Assembly (NCBI GenBank): GCA_021785515.1
Contig: JAJYEX010000007.1
Location: 1 to 64,000, forward strand
Origin: Pseudomonadota bacterium
Lineage (GTDB): Bacteria > Pseudomonadota > Gammaproteobacteria > Acidiferrobacterales > UBA6901
Direction: 5' to 3'
Length of the DNA stretch: 64,000 nucleotides
The position numbers and the translations under genes are program-made. Under the pieces are notes generated by a model, which searched no databases, had not been told where the DNA came from, and saw only the letters and a list, made by a program, of their open reading frames with translations. This document shows, one piece after another, positions 1-8,542 of the stretch. Position 1 is the stretch's first letter. Every line of letters starts with the position of its first letter.

Positions 1-112
1 TGTTGCACTCCAGTCCGCCATGATACATTTCGATACATGGCAATGTTATTTCAGATCATGCACTTAGACGTATGGAAGCGGACGATAATGCATCGTTTTG
101 CAATTTTCTGAG

Positions 113-170
113 ACTTAAAATCCCTCGAAGGGCAACCTTCATGCCGGTTCGAGTCCGGCCCCGGGCACCA
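113..170 (+). other. 3' fragment of tRNA-Leu(UAA), probable att site
   Basis: The sequence reads as the second half of a class II tRNA-Leu. It has the end of the anticodon loop with TAA, a variable arm that folds as GAAGG-gcaa-CCTTC, a T-arm GCCGG-TTCGAGT-CCGGC, and an acceptor strand CCCGGGCA followed by CCA. The 5' half (acceptor, D-arm, 5' anticodon stem) is absent: the bases before it do not pair. Tyrosine recombinases typically duplicate exactly this segment, from anticodon loop to CCA, when an element enters a tRNA gene. An integrase remnant follows within 125 bp. I infer an attachment-site scar, not a functional tRNA. Confidence 0.8.
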
Positions 171-292
171 TCAAAACAATGAGTTATATGATATTGAGAA
201 ATGCTCTAATTCTCTCCATTCGCTATTTGCTGTAATCCGGTTGCAAAACCAGGTAGGGCTTCCTTTCAGATAAACCCCGATGGGGGCGCATT

Positions 293-601
293 ATGGCTTC
301 GTTCATTCCACGCAAAGGTCCAAACGGCAAGCGCGTCTGGCAGGTGCACAGACGCTGGAGAGGGCAACCCGCGCAGGTTCCCACATTCGACAACAAGATT
401 GCGGGGTGGGCCTGGGCGGCAGGCATCGAGCACGAGATTGGCCGAGGCGTGTTCGTATCGCGTGCCGACGCCGAGGGCACACTGCTGTCCGACGCGCTCC
501 AGCGCTATCTTGAAAAGATTGCCCCAATCAAAAAGGCCATTGAATCGCCCCGGTTTTCGCGGAGGCTGTTTCGTTTCGGCTATGCCGTCACCGCAGGGTG
601 A
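293..601 (+). pseudogene. Truncated tyrosine-recombinase integrase (N-terminal part)
   Basis: The 102-residue reading frame begins MASFIPRKGPNGKRVWQVH and continues through IEHEIGRGVFVSRADAE and LSDALQRYLEKIAPIKK. This is the usual N-terminal arm-binding and core-binding start of phage/island site-specific integrases. It breaks off after about 80 recognisable residues and the catalytic R-H-R-Y domain is missing, so the gene is dead. It lies just downstream of the tRNA-Leu 3' fragment, the normal position for an integrase at a tRNA attachment site. I infer a decayed genomic-island end. Confidence 0.7.
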
Positions 602-1210
602 CTAGCTAGTTGCCGGCAGTATGTTGATGTGCCAGTCGGAATACCCTGCAATTCCATCATGCGCATCGAGCGCTGACCTGTGCAGTCTCACAGTTCGGTT
701 CGTCGGTAGCGTGGTGCCAAAAGGTAGGGGTGGCGCAAGCTTGGCGGAAGTAGCAATTAACACGGCATTTTGCCGCCCAATAATGCGCCCATTAACGTAC
801 ACACAAACCCGAAGTTGCGTGGCGCGATAAACGCACGTCCAGCGGTAACCGGATGATGCGTCGTCTGGCCCAAGAAAGTGAAGAGGATGCAATCCGGATG
901 GTCTCCACTGCAAGTGATGAAAGCCAATAGGAGATGCTCGGGACATGCCTATGGCTGCTGCCGGTTGCCCGGAAGGAGGGGACCAGGCATCGGCCCGGAG
1001 CCTGGAATAGGTCTTGAAAATCGGCTTCCGCCGGGGCTGGGATATGACGGGGAGAAATGCCGCTTAGCCGTGCCTCATCGTGATGCACCACCCGCGCGAA
1101 TTAGGCGATTTTGCTGAATTAAGCCGGGGCGCGATCAGCCCGCTCTGGAGCAGGCAAAGTTGCTATCATTGAAATGGGCAATGGGCCAGATCGTGCGGAC
1201 GAAACAGCGA
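602..1210. other. Gene-free region next to integrase remnant
   Basis: No reading frame here has protein-like composition. The only structure I can support is a stretch at about 692-738 that recurs imperfectly at about 4310-4357. The rest is probably decayed island DNA. Confidence 0.4.
692..738 (+). repeat. Short dispersed repeat, copy A
   Basis: This stretch shares blocks such as GTCGGT, CGTGGT and GGGGTGG, in the same order and spacing, with 4310-4357. The two copies flank the two HNH nuclease genes. It may be a remnant of a mobile-element end; no associated transposase is visible. Confidence 0.4.
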
Positions 1211-2227
1211 ATGCGCTATTGGTGGGTGAACCAGAACCAGACCTTCCGCCAAGAGATCGACGGCGGCTATCTCTGGTCGCCGAAGCGCAATCGGAATGGT
1301 CACCGCAACCCCTTCTACGAATTCATGCGCGAGGTCGCTCCCGGAGACATCGTCTTCTCGTTCAGCGACACGCGCATCGCGGCGCTTGGCATCGTCAGCG
1401 GCTATTGCCGGGAGAGCCCGAAGCCGGAGGAGTTTGGTTCTGCGGGCATGAATTGGAGTCAGATTGGCTGGAAGGTTGGTGTCCGATGGCAGCGGCTTGC
1501 CAAGGCCATTCGTCCCAAGGATCACATGGACCGCTTGCGGCCGACTCTTGCGCCCAAATACGCTCCGCTCACTCCTGACGGTAACGGTCTACAGAATGTC
1601 TATCTCACGGAAATCAGCGCAGCCCTCGCATCAACACTTTTTGCATTAATCGGCAGCGAGGCGAGTCAGATCGTTGCCGTCGGGAACCAGGTCAGCACGA
1701 TCGAGTGTCACTCACCCGCACCAGAACCGGACATCGAGGAATGGGAACGGCGGGTCGAGGTGGACATCACCTCGGACGTGGCCATCCGGGAGACCGAAAG
1801 AACCGCCCTCGTCCAGGCGCGCCGCGGTCAAGGGCTCTTTCGGGACAAGGTGCGTTCGATTGAACGCGCCTGCCGTGTCACCAGGGTCGAGCGCATGGAG
1901 CATCTGATCGCCAGTCATATCCAGCCCTGGCGCGACAGCAGCAATGAGCAGCGGCTCGACGGCGAGAATGGGTTTCTACTGACACCGAACATTGATCACC
2001 TCTTTGACAAGGGCTTTATTTCCTTTGAGGACTCCGGACAGCTGATTGTGTCACCGGTTGCTGATTATAGGTCCCTTAATAAGATGGGCATCGATGCCGG
2101 GAATCGCATAAATGTTGGCCCATTTACGGAGGGTCAGCGCCGCTATCTGGACTTTCACCGGGACAACGTTCTGCGTATGGCTCGCGGAGTACATGTGCCC
2201 AACGATATGCAGATCAACAGATCATAA
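1211..2227 (+). CDS. EVE-domain HNH endonuclease, probable modification-dependent restriction enzyme
   Basis: The protein has about 338 residues from the ATG used here. The N-terminal 130 or so residues (MRYWWVNQNQTF, GGYLWSPKR, PGDIVFSF, ESPKPEEFG, WSQIGWKV) match the EVE/PUA-like fold, whose members bind modified bases. The C-terminal third carries an HNH motif: ASHIQPW, then GFLLTPNIDHLFDKGFISF. EVE-HNH fusions are known among nucleases that cut DNA with modified cytosine, so defence against modified phage DNA is the likely role. A TTG at 1160 and an ATG at 1181 are in-frame alternative starts; 1211 is chosen because the conserved domain begins there. A methyltransferase-HNH gene follows about 320 bp downstream. 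Confidence 0.8.
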   Translation: MRYWWVNQNQTFRQEIDGGYLWSPKRNRNGHRNPFYEFMREVAPGDIVFSFSDTRIAALGIVSGYCRESPKPEEFGSAGMNWSQIGWKVGVRWQRLAKAIRPKDHMDRLRPTLAPKYAPLTPDGNGLQNVYLTEISAALASTLFALIGSEASQIVAVGNQVSTIECHSPAPEPDIEEWERRVEVDITSDVAIRETERTALVQARRGQGLFRDKVRSIERACRVTRVERMEHLIASHIQPWRDSSNEQRLDGENGFLLTPNIDHLFDKGFISFEDSGQLIVSPVADYRSLNKMGIDAGNRINVGPFTEGQRRYLDFHRDNVLRMARGVHVPNDMQINRS

Positions 2228-2545
2228 GGTCTCGCCGAAACAGTCTGCCGCTGAGCTGCCCGAAATTTTCAATTTTGCACCCTTGGTCGGCGCCAAGCAC
2301 AAGAGATGGCCGGATGCGGGGTTATTGCAGTACAAATGGGCTTGGGCGGGTAAGGGTCGTCACGACAGCTCCGGCGTCCGGACGTTCTGTAACCAGGCCA
2401 GGGGCAGGGCGCGGCCCGACTGGGCCGTGACAGCCTTATCGCCACGTGGGGCGGGGTTTTTGTGGGTGAGCGGTCATGCCAAATGTGGACATGGTTCTTT
2501 CGCTTCGGAACTGACTCAGATCGGTACACGTTCAGGAGGCTCACC
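2228..2545. other. Intergenic region between the two HNH genes
   Basis: No gene is supported here. The 3' end carries a strong ribosome binding site, AGGAGG at 2534-2539, for the next gene. The upstream part shows no clear terminator or repeat. Confidence 0.35.
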
Positions 2546-4258
2546 ATGACGGGAGCGGGGTGGGACGGATACGAAGCACTAGCCACGGAGCTCGCTCGGG
2601 GATATGAATCTCTTCGGACCGAGGATCTTCATGGGGGATGGTCTGACCTGCTGCCGGATCCGCCCGCGGCTGTGCTCGACGTTGGGGCTGGGTCAGGACG
2701 CGATGCGGCATGGTTCTCCGCGCGCGGCTACGAAGTCATCGCGGTGGAGCCATCCGATGCTATGCGCGCCGAGGCGCAGAAGCGGCATCCTGGGACCCGG
2801 GTGCGGTGGCTCGCAGATAGTCTTCCTGCGCTGGCCGAAGTCTACCGGCTGGGCCTGACCTTCGACGTCATTCTGCTTAGTGCTGTCTGGATGCACGTTC
2901 CGCCCACAGAGCGGCAACGGGCCTTCCGAAAACTCATGATGCTGTTGCGCCCAAGCGGCCTGCTCGTCGTTACGCTGAGGCTGGGTCCTTCAGACCCGCA
3001 GCGGCGCATGTACCCGGTTTCCGCCGAGGAACTTGTTACGTTTGCCGCCTCCCATGCTGCGGCCTTGTCTCGCCACACGCACGAGCCGGATCGCAGTGGT
3101 CGAACCGACGTGCGTTGGGAGAGCGTGGTTCTGCGGCTTTCCGATGACGGTACAGGAGCATTGCCCCTCCTTAGGCACATTATCCTGAACGACCAGAAGT
3201 CGGCGACTTACAAGCTCGGGCTTCTGCGCGCCGTTGCCCGTGCCGCGGACGGTGCTTCGGGTATGGCATGCCCGCACGGCGATGAGCGTGTCTCCGTGCC
3301 GCTCGGGCTCATCGCGCTCAACTGGTTGCGACTCTACAAGCCCCTGATTGATGCCCGACTGCCGCAGCTGCCGAACAACCGTGAATCCCAGGGACTTGGG
3401 TTTGCGGGCGAAGGCTGGCAGCGCATTGCCAGCCTTTCGGCTTTGGATCTGCGTGTAGGCGCGCGCTTCCGTGGTGAAGGCGCCGGTGCCGTTCACGCGG
3501 CGCTGCGGGAGGCGGCCAGAACGATCACTGAGATGCCCGCACACTATCTGACGTGGCCCGGAACGTCCGAGCCCGTGATGATGGCACAGCGCATCAGGGC
3601 TGGTCGTGTCCCGGCTGAAATAATCATCGACGAAAGATACTTGCGCGCCTTTGGGGAGTTGCTCGTTCCGACACATCTTTGGCGTGCGCTTGCTCGCTAC
3701 GATGTCTGGATCGAGCCGGCCCTGGTGGCAGAATGGATCCGGCTGATGGAGATTTATGCGCTCCATCAGGATCGAAAGCTCGATCCTGCGGTCGTTGCCC
3801 GCGCCATGGTGTGGGCAGAGCCCGCGCGCGATGTGGCGGTCGCCCGACGCATCGCTCTGGATCTAATGGCTGCGATGCCGCTTTACTGCACATGGACCGG
3901 AAAGAGGCTCACTGAGCGCAGCCTTGATATCGATCACTGCATGCCCTGGTCGGCTTGGCCATGCGAAGATCTATGGAACCTGGTGCCGGCCGACCGGACA
4001 GTCAATCAGCATAAAAAACGCCAGAAGCTGCCTTCGGCGGGCGCTCTGGTGGCGGCGCGCGATCTCATGATGGGGTGGTGGGGCCGGGCGTACGTCCGAC
4101 AGGGCGAGGCTCTGTCTGAGCGGTTCTTCGCCGAAACCGCTGCGTCGCTTTCAATCGGACAGGCGCATATGAGTCTTGATTTGGTCTTTGATGGTGTCGA
4201 GGCTAGACGTATGGTATTACGGCTGGATCAGCAAGTAGAGGAGTGGACACCAGACTAG
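2546..4258 (+). CDS. SAM-dependent methyltransferase fused to HNH endonuclease
   Basis: The protein has about 570 residues. Near residue 45 it carries class I methyltransferase motif I, VLDVGAGSGRDAAWFSARG, followed by VIAVEPS and FDVILLSAVWMHV, the pattern of small-molecule/ubiE-like methyltransferases rather than classical DNA methylases. The middle 250 residues are not recognised. Near residue 450 there is an HNH module: YCTWTGKRL, LDIDHCMPWSAWPCEDLWNLVPADRTVNQHK. The start at 2546 has AGGAGG six bases upstream; an earlier in-frame start at 2462 would add junk-like sequence. With the upstream EVE-HNH gene it suggests a two-gene defence module. The true methylation target is unknown. Confidence 0.7.
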   Translation: MTGAGWDGYEALATELARGYESLRTEDLHGGWSDLLPDPPAAVLDVGAGSGRDAAWFSARGYEVIAVEPSDAMRAEAQKRHPGTRVRWLADSLPALAEVYRLGLTFDVILLSAVWMHVPPTERQRAFRKLMMLLRPSGLLVVTLRLGPSDPQRRMYPVSAEELVTFAASHAAALSRHTHEPDRSGRTDVRWESVVLRLSDDGTGALPLLRHIILNDQKSATYKLGLLRAVARAADGASGMACPHGDERVSVPLGLIALNWLRLYKPLIDARLPQLPNNRESQGLGFAGEGWQRIASLSALDLRVGARFRGEGAGAVHAALREAARTITEMPAHYLTWPGTSEPVMMAQRIRAGRVPAEIIIDERYLRAFGELLVPTHLWRALARYDVWIEPALVAEWIRLMEIYALHQDRKLDPAVVARAMVWAEPARDVAVARRIALDLMAAMPLYCTWTGKRLTERSLDIDHCMPWSAWPCEDLWNLVPADRTVNQHKKRQKLPSAGALVAARDLMMGWWGRAYVRQGEALSERFFAETAASLSIGQAHMSLDLVFDGVEARRMVLRLDQQVEEWTPD

Positions 4259-4309
4259 CGCTGTGTGGTGGTACGCCGTGTCGATAGCGCAATTAAGTTA
4301 TCCACTTTC

Positions 4310-4357
4310 GGTTCAGTTTGTCGGTGACGTGGTACTAAGGGGGCGGGGTGGTGCCAA
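4310..4357 (+). repeat. Short dispersed repeat, copy B
   Basis: Counterpart of 692-738. It immediately precedes the large structured repeat at 4363; copy 2 of that large repeat (15855) is not preceded by this stretch, so the two repeats are separate units. Confidence 0.4.
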
Positions 4358-4362
4358 CCGCG

Positions 4363-4643
4363 GCGCGCCAGGGAAAGCGAAGCGAGGGCGCGTAGTCCGC
4401 GGGAGGCATAGGGTTCAGGCGGGCGGCTCGCAAGGCCACCTTGGCCCAAGGACAACCGAAACGCCGTTTAAGCCATTGCGTATCGAGCGCCTGGCATGCA
4501 TCGGAAATGCATGCCGCTCGATGGGAAGGCACGGCCGCGGCAGTGCCGTAGCCGATGCGCAGGCACAAAGAGTGCGCTTAAGACCTAAGTGCGCGGGGGG
4601 AGACTGGGACGTCCCGCCGTGTTTATCGAGGGCCGGCGCACAT
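4363..4643 (+). repeat. Structured dispersed repeat, copy 1 (about 280 bp)
   Basis: It aligns along its whole length with 15855-16125, sharing long exact blocks such as GGACAACCGAAACGCCGTT and GGGCGCGTAGTCCGCG. A hairpin at 4484-4520 has a 5-bp outer stem (CGAGC/GCTCG), a 4-nt bulge, a perfect 9-bp inner stem GGCATGCAT/ATGCATGCC and a CGGAA loop. Copy 2 keeps the pairing with changed bases, which argues for selection on RNA or single-stranded DNA structure. No convincing protein is encoded on either strand. Its identity (non-coding RNA, recombination site or miniature element) is unknown. Confidence 0.6.
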
Positions 4644-4896
4644 ACGGGACTTCCAAAGAAAACTTCGCGCGTTCACACTTCCCTTTCTGGCAAAACACCG
4701 GAACAAGTGAACCGTAACCACCACCTGCCGTTCGCCTTTCTGGATCGCTTCGCGTGGCGGTCGCACTGCCGCTGGCCTGTTTCAGACGCCGGTGGCGGCG
4801 TGAGTGCGAATTCACCAGGGACAGGAAAATTTACGCGCGGGCTTTTTCTGTTTATATTGACATGATTGCAAATTATGAACCACGCGCGCACTTGCC

Positions 4897-6372
4897 ATGA
4901 CATATAGCTGCCCTCAGTATCGCGCGAGCCGCCTAGGGATCACGGCACTCACGTGCGCTATCTCATTCTTTGGTATCTCGTGCCAAGCAACCGCCGCACC
5001 GATGGCTGGGAAGCCGTGGAGTTCACCGGTGGCCATCAGCTCGGGCGGATGGGGCGTGTGGGATCCAGCAATTGCCTGCGATGGCGCGGGCGACGTGACA
5101 GCGGTCTGGGTGCAGAAAGTGGGCCTTACGGATGACGCATTCGGTCTCGCAACGCTGCCCGTCGGCATTAATCGCTGGACACCTCCGATCACCATCACCA
5201 TACGCTATAAAAACAGCGGCGTCTCGGTGTTGCAGCCGGCGGTCGTCCGCACGCGGGAACAGGTCGTAGTCGCGTGGCGTTATCAAAGTTCCGACCGCCT
5301 TAGCGCCGCAATCCTACGGCCCCCCGGACACCCGGTTGCAGGAACGATGCGTCTGCTAGCCGGGAGCAGCGCTTCGCGCCCTCCTGTGCTGATGCAGGAC
5401 GCTCGAGGTGACACCTTTGCGGCCTGGGTACAGCAGGACCACACCCGTTCTTCCCGAACCGTTTTCGTGGCCATCCGGCCCAAAGGAACAAGTTATTGGC
5501 GGGGTCCATTTAGGGTGAGTGGGCCGGCGCACAACATCTCCGGGGTTACTTTGGTCGCAAGCTCGAAGGGCACGGTCTTTGCGATATGGCCGCAACGGTC
5601 CCGCAGATATGTATCGATCAAAGCTGCCGTCCTGGATTCCGATGGAACAAACTACGCCCAGATCGAAACCATCATGCGGGCTCCGGCCTCGCGCACTTTT
5701 TTCCATGTTGCGGGCGCGCCCGGAGCGGCTGGTCGCATTGTGACCGCTTGGGGCACCTATGATCCCCGGTCCGGTCGCGACGTCATCATGGCCTCCCGGT
5801 ATGAGGAGAGAACCGGCTCCTGGACTGCGCCTGCCATCATCAGCTCCAGCACGCATGGCAATGCCCTCTACCCGATCGCGGCTGCCAATACCCGAGGAAC
5901 TATCCTTCTTGCCTGGCGAGAGCATCGAGCCCTGGGCGGAACCATCATTGACGCCGCCCTCCTACCGGCTGGCCGCCACACGTGGCGTTACACGGATCGA
6001 GTCGTAGCGTCTCGATCTGAAAAAGCGCGTATCGGACGACCTGCACTGACTGCGAACGACGCGGGAGACTTCATCGTCGCGTGGCGACAGTCTGTTGGCA
6101 ACCAGACACGTATAGATGCCTCTGTCCTGCCGGCAATGACGCGACAATGGACACATCCGATAATGATCAACAATCCGCACATCGGCGAGCACGCCACACT
6201 TGGCGGAATCGCTGCCCCGCTGAAAATGCTGCTGACAGCCACCTATGGCGCCCCGGCCGGACCTCAGGTGGGCAATCCGGTCCTTACAGATGCGGTGCAC
6301 GGACCTGTCATCGCCATTTGGGAGCAGGGCAATAGTCAACACACCGCCGTCTATGCAAGTTATTACCGATAG
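4897..6372 (+). CDS. Secreted repeat protein, probable beta-propeller
   Basis: This 491-residue protein has an N-terminal signal segment (about residues 14-34, ending near CQATAAP). The mature part contains a recurring short motif with a hydrophobic strand and a tryptophan: VTAVWVQ, VVVAWRY, TFAAWVQ, VFAIWPQ, IVTAWGTY, ILLAWREH, FIVAWRQ, VIAIWEQ. The roughly 50-60 residue spacing fits blades of a sialidase-like or similar propeller, exported to periplasm or surface. No catalytic residues are recognised. The start lacks a good ribosome binding site. It belongs to a group of exported repeat proteins scattered through the accessory region. Confidence 0.65.
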   Translation: MTYSCPQYRASRLGITALTCAISFFGISCQATAAPMAGKPWSSPVAISSGGWGVWDPAIACDGAGDVTAVWVQKVGLTDDAFGLATLPVGINRWTPPITITIRYKNSGVSVLQPAVVRTREQVVVAWRYQSSDRLSAAILRPPGHPVAGTMRLLAGSSASRPPVLMQDARGDTFAAWVQQDHTRSSRTVFVAIRPKGTSYWRGPFRVSGPAHNISGVTLVASSKGTVFAIWPQRSRRYVSIKAAVLDSDGTNYAQIETIMRAPASRTFFHVAGAPGAAGRIVTAWGTYDPRSGRDVIMASRYEERTGSWTAPAIISSSTHGNALYPIAAANTRGTILLAWREHRALGGTIIDAALLPAGRHTWRYTDRVVASRSEKARIGRPALTANDAGDFIVAWRQSVGNQTRIDASVLPAMTRQWTHPIMINNPHIGEHATLGGIAAPLKMLLTATYGAPAGPQVGNPVLTDAVHGPVIAIWEQGNSQHTAVYASYYR

Positions 6373-6779
6373 GGGCAGGACCGACATAGGCTTTCGGTGA
6401 CGGAGGCCGCCTCGCCCCTAGGACCCTCCGGGCCACCTCGGCGCAAGCGGGCGATGCCGGTTCATTGGCTGCAATGCGCAGTAAACGGCAATCGGATCAT
6501 TCGGGGGTATCATCGAAGTCGCCACACCTGGATCTGCCAGCGTTCGCCCAAGACCAGATAATGACCATGCTGGGAACCCGCTAAGGAACATCTGGACAAG
6601 TGACCGAATTATGATGCATGACGGCCAACGCAACGGGGCTTCGCCTGCCCGATGCCAATGAGGGAGTGCGGCTCGGGACCGGGACGCTCGCCGCGGTCGG
6701 CACCCCGCACGAGCGAATATCGGAAGCTAAACCGCAGGAGCGCGCAGCCCAGCTCGCCTGATCAACGTCGCATAAGGAT
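6373..6779. other. Gene-free interval
   Basis: I see no credible reading frame, terminator or repeat between the secreted propeller gene and the WD40-like gene. Confidence 0.3.
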
Positions 6780-6791
6780 ATGGGGAATCTC

Positions 6792-7964
6792 ATGAAGGAA
6801 AAAGAACGTTCCATAAAGCTGCACGGCATCCGGATCCTGGTGGCCGTCGCCCTGTGCGCGCTGCCGCTCATCGCCCAGGGTGCACTGCTCCGCTGGTTGG
6901 GCCTCACGGGGCAAAACCCGAAGGACGTCGCCACCAAGGTCGCCTCCCTGCGCGAACACGGCAATATTATTGGTCTCGCCTTCAGCCCCGACGGACACAC
7001 GCTGGCAACGACGGCGTATCAAAATCCTCGGATCCACATCTGGGACTGGCGGACCGGCCGGATTGTCCGCACGCTCAAGGGGCTGCGGGGTTCCGGGAAT
7101 GAGTACGTCACCGAGCCGCTGCGCTTCAGTCCCGATGGCCGCCTCCTCGCGCTGTGCGCCGGCGCGCTGGGTCACGTCGTGATCCAGGTCTGGAACCCCG
7201 AGACCGGGGCCGTGGTGCACGATATTCCGAATGCGAATCCGCACGGCAGCATCGATTGCCAATCGATCGCCTTCAGTCCGGATGGCAGGCGCCTGTTCGC
7301 GGTGTTCGATAGAAACACGTACAGCACCACGGACAGCCTCATCTCCTATAGCACCCGGACCTGGCAGCCTGTCTGGGGTGTGCCGACGCCATCGTTGCAA
7401 ATGACCACCTTAGCGGTCAGTCCGGATGGCCGGTTCCTGGCCGCTGGAGGCATACACGTTCCACCGAGAAGCAACAACCCTCCCATGAGTGAATTCGAAA
7501 CACGGATCGCCATCGTCGATGTCGCCCGCCACGCAATCGTGCGCCGCTTTACGGCTTTTTCGTCCCCTTTCGTACCGTTGAATCAACTCGCCTGGAGTCC
7601 CGATGGCGTGCATCTGGCTGCCGGCCTGTGGCTAGCCAACCCTGGCCCCGGCGATGCGGTGCGCATCTTCGATGCGCGCACCGGGGCCCTCGTCACCCGC
7701 GAGACCACGCCGAATGAGACCCATATCTACGGCCTGCACTACACCCCGAATGGCCAGTACCTCATCGAGAGCGCGATTGGGGGACACATCCGCATCTGGG
7801 ACGGGAAACATCAGCACCTGCTTCAGTCAATCGACGGTGTCGCCGAAAGCCTCGCCGTCTCCGCCGACAGCCGCTACCTGGCAATGGGTGGGTCCCATAA
7901 AGTGCTGGTGTGGCGACTCAAGCAGGCCCAACCCATCCATCCCATTGACCACAAGGAAGAATAA
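6792..7964 (+). CDS. WD40-like beta-propeller protein, membrane-anchored or exported
   Basis: The protein has about 390 residues. A hydrophobic N-terminal segment (IRILVAVALCALPLIAQGALL) acts as signal or anchor. It is followed by WD40/PD40-type blades: IGLAFSPDGHTLATTA...IHIWDWRTG, LRFSPDGRLLALCAG...IQVWNPETG, IAFSPDGRRLFAVF, LAVSPDGRFLAAGG, LAWSPDGVHLAAGL...VRIFDARTG, LHYTPNGQYLIESA...IRIWDGK and LAVSADSRYLAMGG...VLVWRLK. About seven blades would close one propeller. Such proteins are interaction scaffolds, so no enzymatic role is inferred. An alternative start lies at 6780; the AAGGATATGGGGA stretch can serve either. Confidence 0.75.
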   Translation: MKEKERSIKLHGIRILVAVALCALPLIAQGALLRWLGLTGQNPKDVATKVASLREHGNIIGLAFSPDGHTLATTAYQNPRIHIWDWRTGRIVRTLKGLRGSGNEYVTEPLRFSPDGRLLALCAGALGHVVIQVWNPETGAVVHDIPNANPHGSIDCQSIAFSPDGRRLFAVFDRNTYSTTDSLISYSTRTWQPVWGVPTPSLQMTTLAVSPDGRFLAAGGIHVPPRSNNPPMSEFETRIAIVDVARHAIVRRFTAFSSPFVPLNQLAWSPDGVHLAAGLWLANPGPGDAVRIFDARTGALVTRETTPNETHIYGLHYTPNGQYLIESAIGGHIRIWDGKHQHLLQSIDGVAESLAVSADSRYLAMGGSHKVLVWRLKQAQPIHPIDHKEE

Positions 7965-7966
7965 CC

Positions 7967-8074
7967 ATGGCAACCACTTCTCGAGTGGGTGCGACGGTGC
8001 AACGAATCACCGGGATGGGTCCGCGGAGGGTGTTGGATGTACGTCGCACTGCTGCGGTGGTCTTTTCCGGTTAG
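7967..8074 (+). CDS. Possible 35-residue small ORF after the WD40 gene
   Basis: An ATG two bases after the WD40 stop is preceded by AAGGAAGAATAACC, a usable ribosome binding site, and opens 35 codons (MATTSRVGATVQRIT...). The peptide is basic and unrecognised. It may instead be the start of a gene truncated by later rearrangement, so support is weak. Confidence 0.2.
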   Translation: MATTSRVGATVQRITGMGPRRVLDVRRTAAVVFSG

Positions 8075-8542
8075 CGAATGGCAGTTAGGTGGTCTGCGGT
8101 AGCTTACCTCAGCGTTACGGCTACCTCCCCGGCATCCGGCTGCTTTGGGCTCATCAGCGGTCGATACCCTCCCAAGATTCGACCGGCGGGTTTGGCCGAG
8201 CATGCGACAGCACGCAACACCGGTCGGCGACTCCTTGGCCTAAGCCGCCGGTGGCGTTAGTTCCATCAGAGGACTGCTAGCGGCCAAGAACGGCCAGTCA
8301 CCACATTCCCTTAACAGTCATTCAATCAAGAATAGCAGACACACGCAGTCGTAATAGTATACGCGGTGACCGTCATGGTTATGCTGCTGGTGTCGCGCCG
8401 GGAAAAAGTGACCACCGCCGCGATCTTGAAGAGGACGGCAGCCGATGGGATGATGCGAAGACGATTACACAATTAATTAATGGGAAATTATGAACTGGGG
8501 ATGGACTCGAAGCGGTCTTCACGTTCTTGTATTTCTAATAAT
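8075..8542. other. Gene-free interval before the insertion sequence
   Basis: AT-richer DNA with no supported gene lies up to the left inverted repeat of the ISL3-type element. Confidence 0.3.

Larger units (their letters stand above)
4259..4896. other. Gene-free region holding the structured repeat
   Basis: No protein gene is supported. The region contains the short repeat copy B (4310-4357) and the roughly 280-bp structured repeat copy 1 (4363-4643). The remainder up to 4896 shows nothing I can name. Confidence 0.4.
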
